Assembly: GCA_040510375.1 (NCBI GenBank)
Contig: JBEVJC010000003.1
Span: 62,001-126,000, forward strand
Source: JBEVJC01 sp040510375
GTDB taxonomy: Bacteria > Bacteroidota > Bacteroidia > Chitinophagales > Chitinophagaceae
DNA: 64,000 nucleotides
Direction of reading: 5' to 3'
Shown: positions 16,280-26,257 of the stretch, piece by piece
Layout: each line of letters starts with the position of its first letter
Position numbering within the stretch: the first letter of the stretch is position 1
Translations under genes and position numbers: made by a program
The notes under the pieces: model-generated
Told to the model about the DNA's origin: nothing
What the model saw: only the letters and a program-made list of their open reading frames with translations
Database searches by the model: none

Positions 16280-19200
16280 ATGATGAAAAGGTACTTTTTT
16301 CTGCTTGTGTTCCTGACAGGGTGTTTAATGACGTATTCGCAGTCGACCTTTACGGGATCGGTTGCGGATGAAAAAGGTTCTCCTTTAAGAGGGGTGACCA
16401 TTAGTTTACAAAATGGAGCTGGTACGGTTAAAAAAGTGGTACAGTCGACTGCCGGTGGATTGTTCACTATTACAGACATCCCAACGGGAGGCCAGTACAA
16501 TGTAAGTTTTTCTTATGTTGGTTATGTTACGGTAATGCGGGATTCGCTTGACCTGGTTTCCTCAGGTCAGTCGATGAACATCGTAATGAAACCTTCCCTG
16601 TATATGGGAGATGAGGTGGTGGTGGTTGCCTATTCCACGCAAAAAAAGGCCAACCTCACTGGTGCGGTTGACCAGGTATCGGGAAAAGTTTTTGAGAACC
16701 GATCAATCAGTAACGTTTCACAAGGTTTACAGGGTGCCATACCCAATCTTAACCTGGTGATGGGAGATGGTAAACCAACGCAGTCACCGGAATACAATAT
16801 CCGTGGTAATACCTCCATCGGTCAGGGTGGTAATGCGCTTGTTCTTATTGATGGTGCGGAAGGAAACCCAGCCTTACTAAATCCAAATGATGTGGCAAGC
16901 GTAACGGTACTCAAGGATGCAGCCTCAGCGGCCATCTATGGTGCGCGTGCGGTTTTCGGTGTTGTGCTCATCACCACAAAAAGTCCTGTAAAAGGGAAAA
17001 CCAGTATCAATTATTCGGCAAATTTTTCGTCCAAATCGCCGATAGTAGTGCCCGACTATGTAACAAACGGCTACGAGTTTGCCCGGATTTTCAATGATGC
17101 CTGGAGTGCATGGAACGATTATTCGCAGTTCCCCCAAAACATCAACAAGACGGTTAAGTTTTCGCAGGAGTATCTTGCAGAGTTGAAACGGAGGAATGAG
17201 GATCCATCACTACCGAAGGTTGAATTAAATGCGAATGGTGAATATGTGTACTATGGTAATACCGATTGGTACAAACTCCTGTACAAGGACCATACAGGTT
17301 CCATGGACCATAATATTTCAGTAAGTGGGAGTAATGAAAAAGCAAGTTTCCTGATCTCGGGCCGCTTCTACGGCCAGGATGGCCTGTTCCGATACAATAG
17401 TGACGATTATAAGATGTATAATTTCAGGGCGAAGGGAAGTATCCAGGCATTGCCATGGCTTCGTCTGGAGAATAATACAGACTACTCAAATATGCTTTAC
17501 CATAATCCCTTGAATGTGGGAGAAGGTGGAAGTATCTGGAGGAATATCGCAGATGAGGGTCATGAAATGTCGCCCCTGTTCAACCCGGATGGTAATCTTT
17601 CCTTTTCAGCAGCATATGGAGTTGGTGATTTTGTATACGGGCATAACGGTATAGATGCTGATAGACGGCTGTTGAGGAACCGCACTTCGGTGGTTACGGA
17701 GTTCTTTAATAAAAAACTCCGGATTAAGGGAGATTTTACTATCCAGAACCGTGATGACGATTCCACCATGATCCGCGTGGCAGTGCCTTACAGCAAAAAA
17801 CCCGGTGTAATTGAATATGTTGGAGCAGCCACAAATGATATCAGGGAGAGTTATAATGAGGCGCAATACCTGGCTACAAATATCTATGCTGAGTATGAAA
17901 ATACTTTTGCGGGCAGGCATGCGGTAAAGGGACTGGTTGGTTATAACTACGAACAATCCACCAGCAAAGGCGTCAACGCGCAGCGTAACGGATTGATTTA
18001 TGATGATGCAGATAATCTCAACCTTGCCCTCGGAACCGCTGTCACAGCGAATTCACCATACGAGCAATGGAATATACGGGGAGGTTTCTTCCGGTTCAAC
18101 TACAGCTTCGATGAACGTTACCTGGTAGAAGTTAATGGACGGTATGACGGGTCATCTAAATTCCCCACATATGACCGGTATGCGTTCTTTCCTTCCGTAT
18201 CTGCGGGCTGGAGGGTTTCAAATGAATCTTTCTGGACCCTGTCGAAGAAAGTCATTTCCGACCTGAAGTTGAGGGGTTCTTATGGTTCGCTCGGAAATGG
18301 AAATATTTCTTCCTATTCCTTCATCCAGCAATTTGCCATAACGCAGTCACCCCGGGTGTTGGGAGGTATCCGTCCGCCAACCACATCTCAACCCAATATG
18401 CTGCCGGATAATCTTACCTGGGAAACCGCCACCACAACCGATTTCGGAATTGACCTGGGCTTACTGGATAACCGGTTACAGATTTCGGGCGACTGGTATC
18501 AGCGCAATACCACTGATATGTTCACTTTCGGCCCTTCGCTTCCTGCAGTATTTGGTACCAATGTACCAAAGGGTAACTATGCCGACCTGAGGACTACCGG
18601 TTGGGAAGTAGTGGCATCCTGGAGAAGCAGTGGTAAAATCTCCGGTAAACGTTTCGGTTATGGTGTTCGTTTGTCAATGGGCGATTACCAGTCGGAGATA
18701 ACCCGGTATAATAATCCAACCAATAAACTGGATGACTACTACGTGGGACAGAAACTCGGTGAGATCTGGGGTTATGTTACAGATGGTTTCTTTACTGCCG
18801 ACAATATTGCCCTTGCACCACAGCAGAGCCAGATCAAGAGTTCGAATGGTGGTAAAACAATGATCGGTGATATTAAGTTCCTTGACCTGAACAAAGACGG
18901 AGTGATTAATACAGGAGCCAATACACTCGCCGATCCGGGCGATCGCAAGATCATCGGGAACTCACAACCTCGTTATTCATTTGGTGCCATGTTTGATTTC
19001 GACTGGAATAATTTTTTTGTAAGTGCATTCTTCCAGGGTGTGGCAAAACAGGACTGGTGGCCGGGTGCGGAAGCAGATGCTTTCTGGGGTCCTTATAACC
19101 GTCCATACAACAGGGTTCCTACCGAAATGCTGAATGAGATCTGGTCCGAAGAAAATCCTGATACCTATTTCCCGCGCCTGAGGGGATATATCGCACAGGG

Positions 19201-19510
19201 CTCAGGCCGGTCACTGACATCGGTCCAGACAAAGTACCTGCAAAATGTGGCGTATGTAAGATTGAAGAATCTGCAGATCGGGTATAACCTGCCGGAATCG
19301 ATTACCAGCAAAATAAAAATGACACAGGCAAGGGTATATGTATCTGCTGAAAATGTGTGGACCTATTCACCGATGTACAAAATATCCCATAACCTGGATG
19401 TGGAGAGTATCCAGGGTTCGGACCGCGTACTTACAGACGGTAAGAGTGGTAACGGGAATAACTATCCGATCCTTAAAGGATGGTCTGTTGGATTGAATGT
19501 TGGATTTTAA
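16280..19510 (+). CDS. SusC/RagA-family TonB-dependent outer-membrane transporter
   Basis: 1076 aa from the ATG at 16280 (a second ATG follows directly); an open frame from TTG at 16253 is less likely. Signal peptide to about LMTYSQ, then a carboxypeptidase-regulatory-like beta-sandwich (~25-110), a TonB-box-like DEVVVVAYSTQKK, a plug domain (IRGNTSIGQGGNALVLIDG, then VTVLKDAASAAIYGARA) and a long beta-barrel ending in SVGLNVGF with terminal Phe. This is the usual SusC architecture and length. It forms a pair with the SusD gene 20 bases downstream and imports an unknown oligomer. No glycoside hydrolase is in the same unit; the third gene is an EEP hydrolase. Confidence 0.96.
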   Translation: MMKRYFFLLVFLTGCLMTYSQSTFTGSVADEKGSPLRGVTISLQNGAGTVKKVVQSTAGGLFTITDIPTGGQYNVSFSYVGYVTVMRDSLDLVSSGQSMNIVMKPSLYMGDEVVVVAYSTQKKANLTGAVDQVSGKVFENRSISNVSQGLQGAIPNLNLVMGDGKPTQSPEYNIRGNTSIGQGGNALVLIDGAEGNPALLNPNDVASVTVLKDAASAAIYGARAVFGVVLITTKSPVKGKTSINYSANFSSKSPIVVPDYVTNGYEFARIFNDAWSAWNDYSQFPQNINKTVKFSQEYLAELKRRNEDPSLPKVELNANGEYVYYGNTDWYKLLYKDHTGSMDHNISVSGSNEKASFLISGRFYGQDGLFRYNSDDYKMYNFRAKGSIQALPWLRLENNTDYSNMLYHNPLNVGEGGSIWRNIADEGHEMSPLFNPDGNLSFSAAYGVGDFVYGHNGIDADRRLLRNRTSVVTEFFNKKLRIKGDFTIQNRDDDSTMIRVAVPYSKKPGVIEYVGAATNDIRESYNEAQYLATNIYAEYENTFAGRHAVKGLVGYNYEQSTSKGVNAQRNGLIYDDADNLNLALGTAVTANSPYEQWNIRGGFFRFNYSFDERYLVEVNGRYDGSSKFPTYDRYAFFPSVSAGWRVSNESFWTLSKKVISDLKLRGSYGSLGNGNISSYSFIQQFAITQSPRVLGGIRPPTTSQPNMLPDNLTWETATTTDFGIDLGLLDNRLQISGDWYQRNTTDMFTFGPSLPAVFGTNVPKGNYADLRTTGWEVVASWRSSGKISGKRFGYGVRLSMGDYQSEITRYNNPTNKLDDYYVGQKLGEIWGYVTDGFFTADNIALAPQQSQIKSSNGGKTMIGDIKFLDLNKDGVINTGANTLADPGDRKIIGNSQPRYSFGAMFDFDWNNFFVSAFFQGVAKQDWWPGAEADAFWGPYNRPYNRVPTEMLNEIWSEENPDTYFPRLRGYIAQGSGRSLTSVQTKYLQNVAYVRLKNLQIGYNLPESITSKIKMTQARVYVSAENVWTYSPMYKISHNLDVESIQGSDRVLTDGKSGNGNNYPILKGWSVGLNVGF

Positions 19511-19530
19511 CAAAAAATGAATTTATCAAG

Positions 19531-21318
19531 ATGAAGACGATACTATTATCTATCACAGCGCTGCTGTTGATTACGGGTTGCAAGAAGTTAGACCAGGAGC
19601 CGCGGGGAACTGCATCAGACGGTGCAGTGTTTGGAAGTGAAAAAGGCCTGCAGCTGTATACAAATTCTTTTTATAATAACCTGCCTACTGCCGCAGATGT
19701 GGTGAGGGCAGACAATATGGCCGATTATGCTGCAAGGAATGATGTTCCTGCGTTCCTTACGGAGACGGGGTTTGGTCCCGTTCAGAGTTCAGGCTGGAGC
19801 TGGACCACACTTCGGAATATCAATTACTTTATTGAAAACAATAACCATGAAACGGTTCCTTTGAACATCCGTACCAATTATACGGCAGTCGCCCGTTTCT
19901 TCCGGGCCCTGTTTTATTTTGATAAGGTAGTCCGGTTTGGTGCAGTTCCCTGGTATGGTAAAACAATTCCCATTTCCGATACATCAATGCTGTACAGGAA
20001 GAGGGATCCGCGTACACTTGTTATGGACTCAGTGCTGGCCGACCTGAATTTTGCGGCTGAAAATATCACTACAGCAGACAAAACCAGGAGCCTGATCACG
20101 AAATATGTGGCGCTGGCATTTAAGTCAAGGATCTGTCTTTTTGAGGGAACATTCAGGAAGTATCATGATGTTCCGGATGGACTTGCCACCGGTTTGAAGA
20201 GTACTTCCGCCCAGTGGTTACAGGAAGCGGTGAATGCTGCCCAGCAGGTAATCACGGAAGGCGGGTTCAGTCTTCATAACAGTGCAGGAACTACGGCTTC
20301 CTACCGTCAATTATTTACCAGTAAGCAGCCGGTGGTAAATGAAATTATTTTGTCGAATGTGGCTGACCTGGCTTTAAATGTTTTGAATGATGCCAACTGG
20401 TTCTGGACTTCTGCCACGTATGGTTCAAGGTTAAGTTTTACCAGGACGTTTGTCAACACTTACCTGAAGACAGACGGAACACCTTTTACCAATGATGCAG
20501 ACTATCCGACAAAATTATTTGTTGATGAGGTTAAAGGCCGGGATACGCGTTTGCAGCAGACCATCCGGATGGGTAATTATACAAGGACCAGTTCGGGAGC
20601 ACCCGTGGCGGCGCCACCTGTATTTTCCTATACATTTACCGGTTACCAGCCTATTAAGTGGACACTGGATGATATGGGTTATGATGCAGGTGCAACAAAC
20701 GACAACTCGATCTGTATGATGCGATATGCGGAAGTATTGCTGAATTTTGCAGAAGCAAAGGCCGAACTTGGTACACTCACAAATACGGATTGGGCAAATA
20801 CGGTAGGTGCTTTAAGGGCCCGGGGTGGTATTACCGGTGGACTTACCAATATTCCTGTGGATATAGACCCATACCTGGCATCTGTTTATTTTCCTGGTAT
20901 CAATGATGCGGCAATCCTTGAAATCCGCAGGGAACGTGGGATTGAACTGGCATGGGAAGGACAACGGTTCAACGACCTGATCCGCTGGAAAAGGGGTGAA
21001 CTGATGGCCCAGACCTGGAATGGATTTTATGTTCCGTCGTTGAATACCCCGATGGACCTGAATGCTGACGGAATAAATGATGTGTTGTTTTATCAGGGAA
21101 CGGCACCTGCGGCATTGCCAGGGGTGACCTTTGTAAACGTTTCGGAGAAATTGCCGAACGGAACTGCAAATCCACAGCGCCTTTCCAACAACACATACGG
21201 AGAAATCACCTGGCTGAATACAACAGTCAGGAAATGGGAAGATAAAAAGTACCTGTATCCTATTCCTCAGGCCGACCTGCTTGTAAACCCGGCACTGGAG
21301 CAAAACCCCAAATGGTAA
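19531..21318 (+). CDS. SusD/RagB-family glycan-binding lipoprotein
   Basis: 595 aa from the ATG at 19531; an upstream in-frame ATG at 19480 would overlap the SusC gene and gives no signal peptide. The lipobox is LLITGC near residue 15. The TPR-like SusD helices and the C-terminal signature LEIRRERGIELAWEGQRFNDLIRW, then YLYPIPQADLLVNPALEQNPKW, are clear. It is the surface partner of the SusC gene just upstream. At about 595 aa it is on the long side for SusD. Confidence 0.95.
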   Translation: MKTILLSITALLLITGCKKLDQEPRGTASDGAVFGSEKGLQLYTNSFYNNLPTAADVVRADNMADYAARNDVPAFLTETGFGPVQSSGWSWTTLRNINYFIENNNHETVPLNIRTNYTAVARFFRALFYFDKVVRFGAVPWYGKTIPISDTSMLYRKRDPRTLVMDSVLADLNFAAENITTADKTRSLITKYVALAFKSRICLFEGTFRKYHDVPDGLATGLKSTSAQWLQEAVNAAQQVITEGGFSLHNSAGTTASYRQLFTSKQPVVNEIILSNVADLALNVLNDANWFWTSATYGSRLSFTRTFVNTYLKTDGTPFTNDADYPTKLFVDEVKGRDTRLQQTIRMGNYTRTSSGAPVAAPPVFSYTFTGYQPIKWTLDDMGYDAGATNDNSICMMRYAEVLLNFAEAKAELGTLTNTDWANTVGALRARGGITGGLTNIPVDIDPYLASVYFPGINDAAILEIRRERGIELAWEGQRFNDLIRWKRGELMAQTWNGFYVPSLNTPMDLNADGINDVLFYQGTAPAALPGVTFVNVSEKLPNGTANPQRLSNNTYGEITWLNTTVRKWEDKKYLYPIPQADLLVNPALEQNPKW

Positions 21319-21341
21319 TTTAAAATTTAATAAAACAGTTC

Positions 21342-22175
21342 ATGATCAGGAAATTTTTGATTTTTTCAACGGCAATAGTTTTAACACTGAGCGTTAATGC
21401 GCAGAAGGTAATCGCCGGAACATTTAATCTGCGTTACGATAATAAAGGTGATACAGGTAATTTATGGATTGACCGCGCACCTATCGCAGCAAACCTTATC
21501 CGTTTTCATCAGTTCGATGTGCTGGGAACCCAGGAGGGGCTGAGCAACCAGATCAGCGATCTCCAACAATACCTTCCTGAATACGGACATTATGGCCTTG
21601 GCAGGGACGATGGCAAAACAGCTGGTGAACATTCTTCCATATTTTACCGCAAGGATAAATATATAGTCCAGGATAGTGGTGATTTCTGGTTATCGGAACA
21701 TCCGGAAAAGCCGGGCTTTGGCTGGGATGCAAGAAATAACCGGATCTGTTCCTGGTTAAAACTGAAATCAAGGCAGGGTAAAAAAACATTCTTCGTGTTC
21801 AGTGTTCATTTTGATCACCGTGGAGTGGTAGCCCGCCGCGAGAGTGGTAAACTGATCACGGAAAAAATCGCTGCTATTGCTGGTACGACCCCGGCGATAT
21901 TAGTGGGTGATTTTAACGGGAGTAATGAAAGCGAATGGTACAAAACGATCAATGAGAGTAAACAACTGGAAGATGCTTATACAAAGGCAGTAAAGCCATA
22001 CACCAATAACGGGAGCTTTAACAGTTTCCGGATTGGCAACCCATCCAGTGAGATCATCGACCATATTTTTATTACAAAGGATTTCAAGGTAACCAGGTAC
22101 GGAATACTCACCGATACTTACCACGGTAAGTTCCCGTCAGATCATTATCCGGTATTGGTAGATCTGGAATTCTAA
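21342..22175 (+). CDS. Exported endonuclease/exonuclease/phosphatase (EEP) family protein
   Basis: 277 aa with a signal peptide ending LSVNAQ at about residue 20. The DNase I-like fold motifs are all present: FNLRYDN, TQEGL (metal Glu), SVHFDHRG, VGDFNGS, IIDHIF and the terminal SDHYPVLVDL. EEP proteins cleave phosphodiesters or phosphomonoesters in nucleic acids, lipids or sugars. It starts 23 bases after SusD and shares its terminator, so it belongs to that SusCD unit. This suggests the imported or processed material carries phosphate, but the real substrate is unknown. Confidence 0.92.
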   Translation: MIRKFLIFSTAIVLTLSVNAQKVIAGTFNLRYDNKGDTGNLWIDRAPIAANLIRFHQFDVLGTQEGLSNQISDLQQYLPEYGHYGLGRDDGKTAGEHSSIFYRKDKYIVQDSGDFWLSEHPEKPGFGWDARNNRICSWLKLKSRQGKKTFFVFSVHFDHRGVVARRESGKLITEKIAAIAGTTPAILVGDFNGSNESEWYKTINESKQLEDAYTKAVKPYTNNGSFNSFRIGNPSSEIIDHIFITKDFKVTRYGILTDTYHGKFPSDHYPVLVDLEF

Positions 22176-22195
22176 GATTTTATAACCTGAACCTG

Positions 22196-22232
22196 ATACC
22201 CAGGGCCCGAAAGGTGCCCTGGGTATTTTTTT
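22196..22232 (+). terminator. Rho-independent terminator after the SusCD-EEP unit
   Basis: ATACCCAGGGC and GCCCTGGGTAT form an 11-bp stem around a 9-base loop, followed directly by six T residues. It lies 20 bases after the EEP stop codon. Confidence 0.9.
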
Positions 22233-22683
22233 GCCGGTCATTATGGGTAAATCCGGCAGGTTAAACGCAGGGAACAGCGACTGAGGTCTTAAAATACGAG
22301 AGGGCAGTAGACACTGCCCTCGTTGTGTATAAAATAGACATACACATGAGAATATTTTTAGTACTACTGGGTAATTATTTATTTCTTCAACCACCATCAA
22401 GATACGTATTGAAACTGGTATGTAAAAGGAAATACGGACAGATGGACAAAGGAGATATTTTACAGTTGCAAATGCCGGATTTGGTTAAAAGCCATGAAAC
22501 CGGTTAATCCGGTACCCAATAGTTAAAATCGGTCTCTGAACAATTCAAATGGGAAACCGGGAAAATTTGTTTTCCCGTTCATTACCTCTGTTGTGGATTC
22601 CTGCTTTTTATATGAACGGCAATCAGTTTTTACTGAACAGGTCTTAAATTAGTTATACAAATTGTAGGATCAAAACCACAACG
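22233..22683. other. Intergenic region before the LytTR gene
   Basis: No convincing gene. It contains a perfect 9-bp hairpin at 22300-22321 (GAGGGCAGT and ACTGCCCTC, 4-base loop) without a T-run on the plus side. A 60-codon open frame at 22325-22507 has no family features. The AT-rich 150 bases before 22684 presumably hold the regulator promoter, but I see no exact TAnnTTTG box. Confidence 0.5.
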
Positions 22684-23079
22684 ATGCACAACCAAGTAAG
22701 TGAAGTAAAGCCGCTAAGTGAAGTTAAAAATGCACATCGGGAGTACCTTATCTGCAAAAGGGGAAGCGTATATGTACCGATGAAGTATACGGAGCTGCAT
22801 ATGTTTTATGTTGTATCCAAAGTAACATTTGTTAAGGATAAGGTCGGCAATAAGTTTACTATTGAAAGTTCCCTCTCTGCACTGGAAGGTGAACTGGATG
22901 AAAAGATTTTCTTTCGCGCCAACCGCAAAGTGCTGCTTAATATAGATGCGATCCTGGAATACAAGATGGTTGAAAACGGAAAGATCGCTATCCTCCTCAG
23001 GGACAAAGATTTTAAGAATCATGTTATTGTCAGCCAGGTAACGGCTCCCTATTTTAAAAAATGGATCTCGGCACTTTAA
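22684..23079 (+). CDS. Stand-alone LytTR DNA-binding regulator
   Basis: 131 aa, with no receiver or membrane domain. Residues ~25-130 match the LytTR DNA-binding domain: a first strand YLICKRGSVYVPMKYTELHMFYV, then VTFVKDK, ESSLSALEGELDEKIFFRANRKVLLNIDAI and a final YFKKWIS. The motif FFRANRKVLLN corresponds to the usual FxRxHRSxxVN. It lies directly upstream of and in the same direction as the SusC/SusD pair at 23222-27715, so it may control that pair. Single-domain LytTR proteins need a separate signal input, which is not visible in the window. Confidence 0.88.
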   Translation: MHNQVSEVKPLSEVKNAHREYLICKRGSVYVPMKYTELHMFYVVSKVTFVKDKVGNKFTIESSLSALEGELDEKIFFRANRKVLLNIDAILEYKMVENGKIAILLRDKDFKNHVIVSQVTAPYFKKWISAL

Positions 23080-23221
23080 TTTATGGGCGTGGCCTTTCTG
23101 TATAACTGAACGCCGTTTATTTATATTTCAGTAGTCCATTTTTCTATTCCAGTAATTGAAGGCCTTCCAACTGCCACAAACCAAATCTCTTTGCTGTCTC
23201 ATCAATATAAAATCATAATTG

Positions 23222-26200
23222 ATGAGAAAAATTATAGCTATTGCAGGGTGTTTCCTGTTGCTCGCATTTGTTGCGGGTGCACAGGATCGGACAATCAGGG
23301 GTAGAGTCACCGACGAAAAGGGGATTGCCCTGGCAAATGTTTCTATTGTAGTGAAGGGAACGAGTATGGGGACCACCTCCAATTCCGATGGAACTTTTTC
23401 GTTGACTGTTCCTTCCAATGCAAATACATTGCTGGTATCATTCGTTGGTCTGGCCGATAAGGAAATCAATCTCACCAGTTCAAGCGAATACGATATCACA
23501 CTGACGGCAGGTACCAGGAACAACCTCGACGAAGTAGTGGTGGTGGGATATGGTACACAACGCCGCGCCAATATTACTTCTTCCGTGGTGACAGTGAGGG
23601 GGGCTGAGGTAGAGAATCGTCCATATACTTCGGTGGATCAGGCACTTCAGGGAAAGGTGGCGGGTTTACAGGCGCCCCTTTCAAATGGTCAGCCGGGTGC
23701 AGCGCAACCCATCCGGATTCGTGGTATCGGTTCTTTTACGGCCGGTGCAGATCCCTTGTTTGTTATTGACGGTGTAATTATAAATGCCGGTGATCTTACC
23801 TCTCTTACAACAACTGCCAACGCACTTGCGGGAATCAATCCGAATGATATTGAAACCGTAACAGTTTTAAAAGATGCACAGGCAACTTCCATTTATGGTT
23901 CACGTGGGGCCAATGGAGTGATTGTGATTGTTACAAAAAAGGGTAAGCCGGGTAAGACTAAATTCAGGGCGGATGCCGAAGCAGGTTACAATAAACGCGC
24001 AAGGCTACCCAGGAAGGCGCGATTCCTGAACGCAGATGAATATATTTCTTTACTGAGGGAGGGCGGCGTAAATGCCGGCCTCTCACCCGCGGCTATTGAT
24101 GAATTTGCCCATGCATTTGGTGAAGGCAGCGGGGTAGATACTGACTGGCGGGATGTAATTGACCGGACCGGTACCCAGCAACAGTACAACCTGTCGGCAA
24201 GCGGGGGTGATCTGCGGAACCAGTTTTTTTTATCGGGAAGTTATTTTGACCAGGAAGCAACTGTAATCGGGTCTAACTTTAAACGTTATTCGTTCCGCAC
24301 CAATTACAAACATATTGCCAGTGATGCATTGAACTTCATTGTGAACCTCACCGGTTCCAATTCCATACAGCATACGCCCAACAGTGGGGGTGCATTTTCC
24401 AATCCTGTCGGATCTCTTCCTTTTCTCCGTCCTACACAGAATCCTTTCGGACCCAACGGTACACTGAATATCAGTGAAGACCCCGATGATCCCACTGGCT
24501 TTAGTGGAGGGGCATTCAACCCCCTTTTTATAGCTAATAATGACCGGTATAAAACCAATACCACCCTGATCCAGGGTAGTGTGGGTGGTGAGTACACCAT
24601 TATCAATAACCTCAGGTTTACCAGCCGTTTTGGTATTGATTATAATGTACTGGAAGAATTGAATTTCTGGAACCAGTTCCATGGGGATGGCGTTCCGTAT
24701 GTGGGACTGCTGCAAACAAATAACAGAAGGATTTTTAACTGGATCTCTACCCACCAGCTTGATTATAGTTTTATGTTTGGTCCCGATGAAAAGATTCGTA
24801 TGGACGCCAAGGTCGGGTACGAATCACAAAAGAGCAAGTCGTACGCGGTGGCCTCGGCTGCGCAGGGTTTTCCTCCGACCAATCAACTTTTTTTAAGTGT
24901 TAATGCCGCTACACCGGTCACTGCTTCCGCCACTGAACAGGATTTTTCATTTGCGGGTGCATATTCTGCTGTAACGATCAATTACGATTCCAAATATATC
25001 CTGAGTGGAAGTTTCAGGAGGGATGGTTCTTCCCGTTTCAGTACGCATCACCTGTATGGAAATTTCTGGTCGGTTGGTGCAGCATGGAATGTCGATAAAG
25101 AAGATTTCCTGAGCAGCGCTGCATTTATTTCCAGTCTTAAACTGCGTGGTTCATACGGTACATCAGGCAATGCAGAGATAGGCAACTATCTGTGGAGACA
25201 AACCATCGGATTCGGCAGTAGTTATGCCGGTCAGCCAGGTGGTACATTCAATTCACCGGGTAATCTGGACCTGACCTGGGAAACTACCCATCAACTTGAT
25301 ATCGGTCTGGATGCGGGGTTTTTCAAAGATCGCCTGTCTGTGGTATTTGATTTTTACAGAAGGGAGTCGAAAGGATTACTTTTCCAGAACCCACTTTCTG
25401 CCACGGTTGGATTTACTTCCTTCATCAACAATATAGGAAAGGTGGAGAACAGGGGATATGAACTAACACTCAGCGGTACTCCTTTACAGACAAGGGATTT
25501 CAGCTGGAACCTGAACTTTAATATTTCGCATAACAAGAATAAATTAAAGGCCCTTCCTGAGGGAAAGGATCTTGCCGACGCACCATTCCTGTTGAGGGTA
25601 GGACACGATATCCGTACATTTTTTGTGCGCGAATATGCAGGTGTTGATCCGGATAATGGAGATCCGCTCTGGTTTGTAGACGGTACACATGCTGAAACCA
25701 CCAATGTCTATAATGAAGCTGAGCGTCAGCTTATCGGAACTGCATCTCCTAAATATTATGGAGGACTGAACAGTACATGGACATATAAGGGTATTGACCT
25801 CACTTCTGAATTTGTTTATAATTATGGCAACAAGGTCCGTGATCCATGGATCGTTTACGCCATAGACGGCGCCTATCCGGACCTGAATAAATACGCACTC
25901 AACCTGGAGAGATGGCAACAGCCTGGCGATAATACTACGGTACCAAAATATGTATTCGGATCAACCAATAATTCAAGTTCATTCTCCACCAGGTTCCTGA
26001 ACAGGGGCGATTTTATCCGCCTCCGGAACGTAACGATCGGTTATAATTTCAACAGTGAAATGGTAAAACATCTACATATTTCTGCGTTGAGGATTTATTT
26101 CAGGGGAACCAACCTGTGGACCAAAACGTATAGCAGAAACCTGACCATTGATCCGGAGCAGGGTATCAACAGTGCTTCCAACCTGAATATTTTCTATACA

Positions 26201-26236
26201 CGGACCATGACTGCCGGAATCAACGTTACCTTATAA
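23222..26236 (+). CDS. SusC/RagA-family TonB-dependent transporter, probable xylan-oligosaccharide importer
   Basis: 1004 aa from the ATG at 23222; the preceding TTG codon is not needed. Signal peptide to FVAGAQ, regulatory-like domain (~25-100), TonB-box region DEVVVVGYGTQRRANIT, plug with IRGIGSFTAGADPLFVIDG and VTVLKDAQATSIYGSRGANGV, then a barrel ending GINVTL. Together with the SusD 21 bases downstream it forms the import complex next to the GH8 exo-oligoxylanase and the xylan operon. Its role in xylan uptake is inferred from neighbourhood only. Confidence 0.95.
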   Translation: MRKIIAIAGCFLLLAFVAGAQDRTIRGRVTDEKGIALANVSIVVKGTSMGTTSNSDGTFSLTVPSNANTLLVSFVGLADKEINLTSSSEYDITLTAGTRNNLDEVVVVGYGTQRRANITSSVVTVRGAEVENRPYTSVDQALQGKVAGLQAPLSNGQPGAAQPIRIRGIGSFTAGADPLFVIDGVIINAGDLTSLTTTANALAGINPNDIETVTVLKDAQATSIYGSRGANGVIVIVTKKGKPGKTKFRADAEAGYNKRARLPRKARFLNADEYISLLREGGVNAGLSPAAIDEFAHAFGEGSGVDTDWRDVIDRTGTQQQYNLSASGGDLRNQFFLSGSYFDQEATVIGSNFKRYSFRTNYKHIASDALNFIVNLTGSNSIQHTPNSGGAFSNPVGSLPFLRPTQNPFGPNGTLNISEDPDDPTGFSGGAFNPLFIANNDRYKTNTTLIQGSVGGEYTIINNLRFTSRFGIDYNVLEELNFWNQFHGDGVPYVGLLQTNNRRIFNWISTHQLDYSFMFGPDEKIRMDAKVGYESQKSKSYAVASAAQGFPPTNQLFLSVNAATPVTASATEQDFSFAGAYSAVTINYDSKYILSGSFRRDGSSRFSTHHLYGNFWSVGAAWNVDKEDFLSSAAFISSLKLRGSYGTSGNAEIGNYLWRQTIGFGSSYAGQPGGTFNSPGNLDLTWETTHQLDIGLDAGFFKDRLSVVFDFYRRESKGLLFQNPLSATVGFTSFINNIGKVENRGYELTLSGTPLQTRDFSWNLNFNISHNKNKLKALPEGKDLADAPFLLRVGHDIRTFFVREYAGVDPDNGDPLWFVDGTHAETTNVYNEAERQLIGTASPKYYGGLNSTWTYKGIDLTSEFVYNYGNKVRDPWIVYAIDGAYPDLNKYALNLERWQQPGDNTTVPKYVFGSTNNSSSFSTRFLNRGDFIRLRNVTIGYNFNSEMVKHLHISALRIYFRGTNLWTKTYSRNLTIDPEQGINSASNLNIFYTRTMTAGINVTL

Positions 26237-26257
26237 TCATCATCCCAAAAGAATATT

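Noticed and set aside
22300..22321. Second terminator after the EEP gene
   Set aside because: The stem is perfect but no T-run follows on the plus strand; a full terminator already lies at 22196-22232.
22325..22507. 60-codon open frame after the terminator
   Set aside because: No family features, unusual composition, and it lies between a terminator and the LytTR gene.
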